Source: Bdellovibrio sp. (lineage in GTDB: Bacteria > Myxococcota > SpSt-1050). Taken from it: a DNA stretch of 24,519 bases. The translations under genes and the position numbers were made by a program. Below, in pieces: positions 7,029 to 14,431 of the stretch; position 1 is the first letter of the stretch; every line of letters begins with the position of its first letter. A model generated the notes under the pieces. The model saw nothing but the letters and a program-made list of their open reading frames with translations, was not told where the DNA came from and did not search any database. The stretch covers positions 1 through 24,519 of the forward strand of contig DYEF01000094.1 in NCBI GenBank assembly GCA_020725805.1, in the 5' to 3' direction.

Positions 7029-8677
7029 ATTTCAGACTGAAAATATTTCTCTTTCTCTTTCTGATAGTAAGTACGACAATGCTGCTGAGTTATCTTTATG
7101 GCATACGTGTGGTGGAAGGTGACAGGAGAAATTTCATTAATGAATATCTTGAGCACAGGTCTGCCGGTATTAAACAGAAAGTCTCGGGTCTTATACAAAG
7201 TCTTGATTTTCTATCGGATAGCCTCTGTATTATGACCGAAAGCAGGTCTGCCGGGCTTAAGGATGTCGAGGATTTTATAAAAAAATATCTCAGGACCAAC
7301 AGTGAAGTCAAAGGTGTCTATTTCACAAAATCGAATATTACAGTGAAGTTCGGCAATGATGACTGGTCAAAGGGCAAAGATACAGATGAGCAGTCTGTAA
7401 TACAGGACGGATATGTTCTGTTCAACAATAAAGGCAGAGACTGCATTTTTTCTGCAAGGTTTTATCTCCCCGAGATTATCGGTGAAAGGGATCTATTGCC
7501 CGGAACCGTATTGCTCTTTCTGAAGGATTCGGTATATATGTCGGGGAATACGGCCGGTATGGATATTGATGAGGTCAGAAAGAAGACTAATGAGATAGTA
7601 TCGAAATCCCCGTCAGGAGTCTTTGTATATAAAGAATATGTCCTCGGATATTCGGTTGACCCGAAGAACACGCTTTCTGTTATAATTGCGGTGAAACGGG
7701 AGCTTTTTGAGAGCGCCATTGTCTCGCTCAGATACAGCATCCTTCTTGCAGGACTTTTTTCTCTGGCCTTCTTCCTTATAATCGGATTTTTAGTGGCCGG
7801 AAGAATTACGAGACCTATGACTATGCTCAAGGAGAAGGCACAGCTCATTAAAAAGGGGATGTTTGAGAAGATTGATTTTCCTGTGCCGTCAGATGAAATA
7901 GGTGAGGCGGTAACGGCCTTCAATAAAATGGTGGATGACCTGAGGGAAAAAGAGGCAAATCTCAGGGAGTCACAGATGCGACTGGTTCAGGCCGAGAAGA
8001 TGTCTGCGTTCGGTCAGCTCTCGGCCGGCATTGCACACGAGGTAAAGAATCCCTTAACATCGGTATTCGGATATATTCAGCTTGCCAGAAGGATTGAGAA
8101 GGACGAGAAGGTAAATGAATATCTGAGGATTGCCGAGAACGAGACCCTGAGGTGCAAGCAGATACTCGAGGACCTGCTGAAATTTGCGAGAATGGACAGA
8201 CATCAGAAGGCCCCGCTTAACCTTCAGGAGGTCGTAGGTAATACCATCAGACTTGTAAATCACCAGATGATGATGAAGAAGATAAAACTCGTCTATGAAA
8301 AAAGGGAAGAAAAGATAGTTGTCAATGGCAATGCAAACCAGCTTCAGCAGGTCTTTCTGAATATATTCCTGAATGCAATGCAGTCTGTGGAGAGGAAGGG
8401 AAGGGGTGACGGGTGCGTGACTGTTGATGTGGGCACAGAGGGGGAGTTCGCCTTCGTCTCGGTAAGGGACAACGGAGAAGGGATACCATCTGAGAACATC
8501 CAGAAGATATTTGAGCCGTTTTTTACTACAAAGGCCGATTCGGGTGGCACAGGTCTTGGTCTTTCGATATCTTTCGGAATAATCAGGGAACACAACGGCG
8601 ATATAAAAGTCAATTCTGTAGTTGGCGAAGGGACAGAATTTAAAATTTATTTGCCTGTGCACGTTGCTTTATGTTGA
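7025..8677 (+). CDS. Membrane sensor histidine kinase (periplasmic sensor-HAMP-HisKA-HATPase)
   Basis: An N-terminal membrane helix (~5-25) and a second one (~236-258) enclose a ~210-aa extracytoplasmic sensor region, probably of the Cache type. A HAMP linker starts at AGRITRPM (~258). The H-box GIAHEVKNPL contains phospho-acceptor H338. The ATP-binding domain has the N-box with N450, the G1 box DNGEG (482-486), the F-box FEPFF (496-500) and the G2 box GTGLGL (509-514). All catalytic boxes are intact, so it should autophosphorylate. Its ATG overlaps the stop of the FecR lipoprotein gene (ATGA at 7025-7028), which implies coupled translation and a fixed ratio. The obvious phosphate acceptor is the REC-GGDEF protein encoded at 4901-5857. 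The signal sensed is unknown; the neighbouring lipoprotein is a candidate for presenting it. Confidence 0.95.
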   Translation: MNFRLKIFLFLFLIVSTTMLLSYLYGIRVVEGDRRNFINEYLEHRSAGIKQKVSGLIQSLDFLSDSLCIMTESRSAGLKDVEDFIKKYLRTNSEVKGVYFTKSNITVKFGNDDWSKGKDTDEQSVIQDGYVLFNNKGRDCIFSARFYLPEIIGERDLLPGTVLLFLKDSVYMSGNTAGMDIDEVRKKTNEIVSKSPSGVFVYKEYVLGYSVDPKNTLSVIIAVKRELFESAIVSLRYSILLAGLFSLAFFLIIGFLVAGRITRPMTMLKEKAQLIKKGMFEKIDFPVPSDEIGEAVTAFNKMVDDLREKEANLRESQMRLVQAEKMSAFGQLSAGIAHEVKNPLTSVFGYIQLARRIEKDEKVNEYLRIAENETLRCKQILEDLLKFARMDRHQKAPLNLQEVVGNTIRLVNHQMMMKKIKLVYEKREEKIVVNGNANQLQQVFLNIFLNAMQSVERKGRGDGCVTVDVGTEGEFAFVSVRDNGEGIPSENIQKIFEPFFTTKADSGGTGLGLSISFGIIREHNGDIKVNSVVGEGTEFKIYLPVHVALC

Positions 8678-8713
8678 CAAGCTTCAAAAATATATGTTAG
8701 AAGAAATGGTCTT

Positions 8714-10009
8714 ATGAAGAGATTTGCAGTAATTTTTGCAGTAATATTTCTGTTTATAACAGGCGCAAGGCAGTATCTGGATATAAACAATCCGGATATG
8801 AAGCCGTATCCGATAGCTTTTGTGCCCGTTCTGCCATTGGGCGAGAATGCAGATGATGTAAAGGAGTTTAATGATACACTCAGCTTCGACCTCGAACTGG
8901 CCGGCATTTTCAAGATTATCTCACCCAAGTCCTTTACAGCAGACACAATAAAGGAGGGGTTCAGTGACAAGACCATTCAGTTCCAGAACTGGGCCGATGT
9001 GGGTGCCGACGGACTTATCAAGGGCTTTATAACACAGGAAAACGGAAAGCTGAGAGTGGAGATGAGGCTCTTTGAGGTGGGTACCCAGAAGATGGTTATG
9101 AACAAGGTGTATCCTTTTGAGGATGCAAGGATAAGAAATGCTGCCCATAGTTTTGCAAATGAGGTTTACAAATTCTATACCGGAGAAAAGGGAATCTTCC
9201 TCACAAAGATAGCATTCGTCCGCAAATATATGGGGGAACATAGTATCAATATCGTTGATATCGACGGTGCAAATGAGCAGAAGCTCGTCTCGAACGGGTC
9301 AATAAATATTCTTCCCTCCTGGCACCCGCAGGGGAGTTCGATACTCTATACATCTTTTGTTAATCACAATCCTGACCTCTTCGAGTTCATTCTTTCATCG
9401 AAGATATCGAAAGTCATTTCGAATTTCTCGGGGCTGAACGTCGGCGGCCAGTATTCCCCTGACGGCAGAAGAATTGCCCTGACACTCTCGAGGGACGATA
9501 ACTCAGAGATATATGTTCTGGATACCGCAACGAACAAGTTTACCAGACTTACAAAGGACTGGGGAATAGATTCATCTCCCAGCTGGTCACCTGACGGAAA
9601 GAAGATTGCCTTCGTCTCGAACAGGAGCGGCAACCCTCACATTTATATAATGAATTCTGACGGCTCGGACCAGAAACGGATTACCTTCAAGGGGACTTAT
9701 AATCAGACTCCGAAGTGGTCACCGAAAGGTGACAGGATTCTCTTTACTGCAAGGGACGAGCGGAATGTCTTCGATATTTTCTATATCGATGTGGCTACTC
9801 TGGAAATAAAGAGGCTTACTCAGGATCAGGGTAATAATATGGAACCGTCATATTCTCCCAACGGCCAGTACATTGTATTCACCTCCACGAGGTCCGGTTC
9901 TTCCCAACTCTATATTATGACAAAAGAAGGACTGAATCAGAAGAGAATATCATCAGGTAAGGGTGAGTGCTTTACTCCGTCCTGGTCCCCTTTCTTCAAG
10001 GAAGAGTAA
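8714..10009 (+). CDS. tolB: Tol-Pal system protein TolB
   Basis: A short signal peptide (~1-18) directs the protein to the periplasm. The N-terminal alpha/beta domain (IAFVPVLPLG... FKIISPKSF) is followed from about residue 160 by a six-bladed beta-propeller. Its blades carry the TolB/PD40 repeat: PSWSPDGKKIAFVSNRSGN, PKWSPKGDRILFTARDE, PSYSPNGQYIVFTSTRSG and a closing PSWSPFF. TolB is the periplasmic hub of the Tol-Pal envelope-constriction system and binds Pal and peptidoglycan-linked partners. The length (431 aa) is normal. No tolQRA or pal is next to it: the upstream neighbour is the histidine kinase (36-nt gap) and the downstream gene is the CoA-activase-type ATPase. An isolated TolB-like paralogue with another partner cannot be excluded. 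Confidence 0.88.
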   Translation: MKRFAVIFAVIFLFITGARQYLDINNPDMKPYPIAFVPVLPLGENADDVKEFNDTLSFDLELAGIFKIISPKSFTADTIKEGFSDKTIQFQNWADVGADGLIKGFITQENGKLRVEMRLFEVGTQKMVMNKVYPFEDARIRNAAHSFANEVYKFYTGEKGIFLTKIAFVRKYMGEHSINIVDIDGANEQKLVSNGSINILPSWHPQGSSILYTSFVNHNPDLFEFILSSKISKVISNFSGLNVGGQYSPDGRRIALTLSRDDNSEIYVLDTATNKFTRLTKDWGIDSSPSWSPDGKKIAFVSNRSGNPHIYIMNSDGSDQKRITFKGTYNQTPKWSPKGDRILFTARDERNVFDIFYIDVATLEIKRLTQDQGNNMEPSYSPNGQYIVFTSTRSGSSQLYIMTKEGLNQKRISSGKGECFTPSWSPFFKEE

Positions 10010-10144
10010 GCATTGCTTCTTGAGTTTCCTTAATTCTTGACAAACTATAATTACTTTGCAATTGTTGTAAGACTTTTACTGTATTTTTGATTCGATAGTT
10101 TAATGGTGTGAATTATCTTTTGATTATACCGTGAGGTGTGCGAG

Positions 10145-13100
10145 ATGGACAATATAGATTATTTTGTCGGTCTGGATGTCGGTTCGACCACCGCCAAGGT
10201 GTCGGTTATTGATAATAATGCCAATATTATTTTCTCCGAATACAGAAGACACAACACCGAGATTCTGAAGACCCTGAATGAACTTGCAGAGCTTATTTAC
10301 AGAAAAATAGGTGACAGAACGGTTGCAGTCAGAATAACCGGCACTGCCGGAATGGGGATTTCGGAGAGATTCGGAATACCTTTTGTGCAGGAGGTCGTAG
10401 CGTCCTGCGAGACGGTGAAGAGATTCTATCCCGAATCGAAGGCATTGATTGATATAGGCGGGGAGGATTCGAAGCTGATTCTCTTTACCAGAACACAGCC
10501 TGATATCAGGATGAACGGGAACTGCGCAGGCGGGACGGGTGCATTCATCGACCAGATGTGCAGGATTCTGAATATCTCTCACAGTCAGATGAATGATTAT
10601 GCAAATAGTTTCAGAAAACTCTATCCGATTTCGTCGCGATGCGGTGTCTTTGCCAAGACCGATATCCAGACAATGATAAGCCGTCACTACAGTATGGAGG
10701 ATATCTGTGCTTCCGTCTTTCAGGCGGTCGCCATTCAGACTGTGAATGCACTGGCGAGAGGTTGTGATATAGAACCGAAAATCCTCTTTTCGGGAGGACC
10801 TTTGTCTTTCCTTCCGGCACTGCGCGATGCATTCAGGAGGGTGCTCAATCTTAAGGATTCGGATATATGTCTGCCTGAGCGGGGTGAACTCGTCGTTGCG
10901 ACGGGCGCGGCACTGATTGAATCTGATTTCCTGCGGATATCTGTTTCGGAACTAAAGAGGTTGTTTCAGTCATCTGATAACTACAATTATAATATCGGGA
11001 GAAGACTTGCTCCTCTGTTTGACGGGGAGAATCAGCTTCAGGATTATGCTGAGAATCTGAATATCGTAAAGCTCAGGTCGGAGGATTTTTCGGACGCCCT
11101 TTCGGGAGTCTTTCTCGGGATAGATTCCGGTTCTACAACTACCAAAGTCGTCCTGACTGATAATCAGGGCAGAATAATTGCAGACGCATACCTTAAAAAC
11201 AACGGGAATCCCGTTCAGGCTGCAAAGGAGGGACTCTCATCTGTGATTTCTCTCTTTTTCAAGAAGACGTCAGAAAGACCCAGAATTATTTACAGTGCCG
11301 TGACGGGTTACGGAGAGGAACTTATCCGCACCGCCCTTGGTATTGACTGCGGGATAGTCGAGACGATGGCACATTATAAGGCGGCGCGAAGACTCAACAG
11401 GGATGTGAGTTTTATTCTGGATATCGGCGGACAGGATATGAAGGCTATGTTTGTCAAAGATGGCTTTCTTCACAATCTCGTGATAAATGAGGCCTGTTCA
11501 TCGGGGTGTGGTTCGTTTCTGAGCAGTTTTGCCGATTCACTTGGTATAGACATAAATGATTTTGCAGCTGTCTCCTCTGAATCCAGAGCCCCCTGTGACC
11601 TTGGGACGAGATGTACGGTTTTTATGGGCTCAAAGATAAAGCAGGCCCTAAAGGAAGGGGCGTCTGTTTCGGATATTGCTGCAGGACTGGCTTATTCCGT
11701 CGTAAAAAACTGTCTGTTCAAGATGCTGAGACTGAAGGATGTATCGGAACTCGGCGAAAATATAGTTGTTCAGGGAGGGACCTTCAGGAATCTGGCGATA
11801 CTGCGGGCATTCGAAAAGGAGCTTGGGAGAGCGGTCTCTATTTCCGATGCACCGGAACTGATGGGGGCGTACGGGGCGGCTTTGTATGCGGCAGAGGTCT
11901 TCCGTGATACCCGCAGAGATACCGTTTTTGATATCAATAACTGTGAGAAAACGGCCTACAGGATTGACAATATCAGATGCAGTGCCTGTGAAAACAGGTG
12001 TGAGATTACGAGATATAATTTCGAGAATAACGGCAGATATTACAACGGGAACAGATGCGAAAAGATATATTCGAACCGTTCGGAAAAGAGCGGAAAAGGC
12101 TTTAATTTCGTGGAATTCAAGAACAGCCTTCTCTTCGGCCGTGCCGGCAAGAAGACCGGAGAAAAGAGAATAGGTATTCCGCGTATTCTGAGTATGTATG
12201 AGAATTTTGTCTTCTTTAACGAATTGTTCGAACAGTGCGGGTTCGAGGTCGTTCTCTCCGATGTCTCCACAAACGGGATTTATACAAAGGGACTCGGTAC
12301 GGTAATGTCGGATAATATCTGCTTCCCGGCAAAGCTTGCTCATGGCCACATTATGAACCTGATAGAGAAAGGGGTCGACCGCATCTTCTATCCGATAATT
12401 ATCTACGAGCGAAAGAATATCGCCGAATCGGTAAATACCTACAACTGTCCTATAGTCGCCTCCTATGCTGACGTCCTGAAGAGCGCTATAGACCCTTATG
12501 CCCGTTATCAGGTGCTTTTCGACTCGCCTCCAATCAATTTCAAGGATGAATTTTTACTCAAATCCTCCTGTTATGAATATCTGCGTTCACTGGGAGTGGA
12601 ATATCCTGTCTTTACGGCGGCATATGATGCCGCTCAGATTGCCTATCTGGAATACAGGATGAATGTAATCAGCAAGGCAAAAGAGATAATAGAAAAGTGC
12701 AAAAGTGAAGAGAGACCGCTCTTTGTCTTTGCCCAGAGACCGTATCATATAGACCCGCTCATAAACCAGAATGTCGCAAAGATAGTATCGGATATAGGTA
12801 TAGACTCGATTACGGAGGACGCGCTCGAAAGCGAGAATGTGGATTTTGGAGAGATTTTTGCGATACCTCAGTGGGCGTTTATCAACAGAATCATCAAGGC
12901 GGCAAAATGGGTAAATTCCCAGTCGATGAAGACCTGCTTTATCCAGATAAATTCGTTTGGCTGCGGACCCGATTCCTTTGTGGTCGACGAGGCCAAAGAG
13001 ATAGTAAACAGGGGAGGACACTACTATCTTCTGATAAGGGTTGATGAATTCTCGAATGCGGGGGCAATCAAGCTGAGACTATTGTCTCTCAAAGAGACCT

Positions 13101-14431
13101 TAAAGAACACAGCAGAAATCAAAAAGATACCTTTCATCAATTCCAGAAGATTCACACACAGGGATACTGCAAGAAAGATACTCGTTCCGCATTTTTCGGA
13201 TATCTATTCGCCCTTCGTCCCTCCGGTATTCAGGAATGCAGGCATAGATGTTGAAGTGCTTCCCCCGCCCGATTACAGGTCGGTCGAATACGGACTCAAG
13301 TATGTGAACAATGAGGTCTGTTATCCTGCGACGATAGTAATAGGTGATCTGATAAAGGCGCTTTCGGAGGGAAATTACGACCACGGCAGAGTAGCGGTGG
13401 CACTTACACAGACAGGGGGGCAGTGCCGGGCATCCAATTATGTCCCTCTTCTCAAGAAGGCTGTGGTTGCGGCCGGCTTCAGGGATGTGCCTGTAGTCTC
13501 GATTGGTTTTGACGGGGATGTAAATAATGACCAGCCGGGATTTGATATCGACTGGAAGAGACTGATTAAGATTGCATTTATCTCGGGACTCTATGCAGAT
13601 GCCCTCTCAAGAATGTATTATGCGAGTGTGGCAAGGGAGTTCAGCAGTGGCGAGTCTCTTTCGGTTCTCAACAGATATATTCAGGCATCTGTCCCCTATG
13701 TTGAAAGGGCAAATTACGACGGTCTTATGGCACTTCTCAATAATGCCGTAGACGCCTTCAACAGAATCAGGACAAAATCCGGAAGTGTCCCGAAAATCGG
13801 TATAGTCGGCGAGATATTTCTCAAATACAATGACTTCAGCAACAACAATATTGGTCAGTGGCTTACTCAGCAGGGAATCGAGGTGGTTGCCCCGCAGATC
13901 GCAGATTTCTTTATGCAGTTTTTTGTCAATGTAAAAGTCAATACAAAATCCCATATCGAGAAGGCATCGGTTAAGCATCTGTTTGCTGCGATTCTCGAGG
14001 TAATCGCGAATGAGTATATAGGCAGAATCGAGAGGATTCTGAAGGGGTACAAATTCTATTCACCATCTCACGATATATTTACCAAGGCATATAAGGCGAG
14101 AAGGATTCTTGACCTCGTAAACCAGTTCGGGGAGGGATGGCTCATCCCCGCAGAGATTTCATCCTACGCAGAGAGCGGTATCAGGAATGTTATCAGTCTG
14201 CAGCCTTTTGGATGTATTGCAAACCATATCGTCTCCAAAGGTGTCGAAAAGGTGCTCAAGAAATACTATCCGGATTTAAGTCTTCTCTTTCTGGATTTCG
14301 ATTCCTGCACAAGTGAAGTCAATATATTCAACAGACTTTATTTTATGGTTAAGGGGGCAAAAAAGACCGCCGACGGCAGTTTATATGTTGAGGATATTCC
14401 TCCCTCGTCTGCCGAAAAGAATCTGAACTGA
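10145..14431 (+). CDS. Giant CoA-activase-type ATPase: two BadF/HgdC ASKHA domains plus DUF2229/HGD-D-like region
   Basis: I chose ATG 10145 because GAGG lies 8 nt upstream; GTG 10136 is the longest alternative. The 1428-aa product has two tandem ASKHA ATPase domains: residues ~5-262 (GLDVGSTTAK, DIGGEDSK, FSGGP) and ~324-587 (GIDSGSTTTK, DIGGQDMK, VQGGT). The first has C127 (NCAGGTGAF) and C166 (SRCGVF), the positions that in HgdC-type activators hold the dimer-bridging 4Fe-4S cluster. The second has the equivalent NEACSSGCGSF and TRCTVF. A Cys-rich segment (CSACENRC near 612-619, another Cys near 638) leads into DUF2229-like and 2-hydroxyacyl-CoA-dehydratase-D-like regions. This full fusion is a known but poorly characterised family of anaerobes. 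It may use ATP to inject low-potential electrons into a partner; its substrate is unknown. No dehydratase A/B subunit genes are nearby. Confidence 0.9.
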   Translation: MDNIDYFVGLDVGSTTAKVSVIDNNANIIFSEYRRHNTEILKTLNELAELIYRKIGDRTVAVRITGTAGMGISERFGIPFVQEVVASCETVKRFYPESKALIDIGGEDSKLILFTRTQPDIRMNGNCAGGTGAFIDQMCRILNISHSQMNDYANSFRKLYPISSRCGVFAKTDIQTMISRHYSMEDICASVFQAVAIQTVNALARGCDIEPKILFSGGPLSFLPALRDAFRRVLNLKDSDICLPERGELVVATGAALIESDFLRISVSELKRLFQSSDNYNYNIGRRLAPLFDGENQLQDYAENLNIVKLRSEDFSDALSGVFLGIDSGSTTTKVVLTDNQGRIIADAYLKNNGNPVQAAKEGLSSVISLFFKKTSERPRIIYSAVTGYGEELIRTALGIDCGIVETMAHYKAARRLNRDVSFILDIGGQDMKAMFVKDGFLHNLVINEACSSGCGSFLSSFADSLGIDINDFAAVSSESRAPCDLGTRCTVFMGSKIKQALKEGASVSDIAAGLAYSVVKNCLFKMLRLKDVSELGENIVVQGGTFRNLAILRAFEKELGRAVSISDAPELMGAYGAALYAAEVFRDTRRDTVFDINNCEKTAYRIDNIRCSACENRCEITRYNFENNGRYYNGNRCEKIYSNRSEKSGKGFNFVEFKNSLLFGRAGKKTGEKRIGIPRILSMYENFVFFNELFEQCGFEVVLSDVSTNGIYTKGLGTVMSDNICFPAKLAHGHIMNLIEKGVDRIFYPIIIYERKNIAESVNTYNCPIVASYADVLKSAIDPYARYQVLFDSPPINFKDEFLLKSSCYEYLRSLGVEYPVFTAAYDAAQIAYLEYRMNVISKAKEIIEKCKSEERPLFVFAQRPYHIDPLINQNVAKIVSDIGIDSITEDALESENVDFGEIFAIPQWAFINRIIKAAKWVNSQSMKTCFIQINSFGCGPDSFVVDEAKEIVNRGGHYYLLIRVDEFSNAGAIKLRLLSLKETLKNTAEIKKIPFINSRRFTHRDTARKILVPHFSDIYSPFVPPVFRNAGIDVEVLPPPDYRSVEYGLKYVNNEVCYPATIVIGDLIKALSEGNYDHGRVAVALTQTGGQCRASNYVPLLKKAVVAAGFRDVPVVSIGFDGDVNNDQPGFDIDWKRLIKIAFISGLYADALSRMYYASVAREFSSGESLSVLNRYIQASVPYVERANYDGLMALLNNAVDAFNRIRTKSGSVPKIGIVGEIFLKYNDFSNNNIGQWLTQQGIEVVAPQIADFFMQFFVNVKVNTKSHIEKASVKHLFAAILEVIANEYIGRIERILKGYKFYSPSHDIFTKAYKARRILDLVNQFGEGWLIPAEISSYAESGIRNVISLQPFGCIANHIVSKGVEKVLKKYYPDLSLLFLDFDSCTSEVNIFNRLYFMVKGAKKTADGSLYVEDIPPSSAEKNLN

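Noticed and set aside
8054-8662. Minus-strand open frame of 202 codons inside the histidine kinase gene
   Set aside because: It is antisense to intact kinase boxes and has no motif of its own.
8674-8679. Perfect -35 hexamer TTGACA before tolB
   Set aside because: It overlaps the kinase stop codon and no acceptable -10 box lies 15-19 bp downstream, so I do not call a promoter.
10037-10051. TTGACA and TATAAT between tolB and the activase gene
   Set aside because: The two perfect hexamers are only 3 bp apart and neither has a proper partner at normal spacing. The promoter for the activase gene remains unassigned.
11648-12349. Long minus-strand open frame (233 codons) inside the activase gene
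   Set aside because: It lies fully antisense to a well-supported protein with clear motifs, has no recognisable domain, and its composition looks like a shadow frame.
14374-14414. Stem-loop at the end of the activase gene as a terminator
   Set aside because: The outer stem has 6 bp with a long loop and no T-tract follows on either strand.
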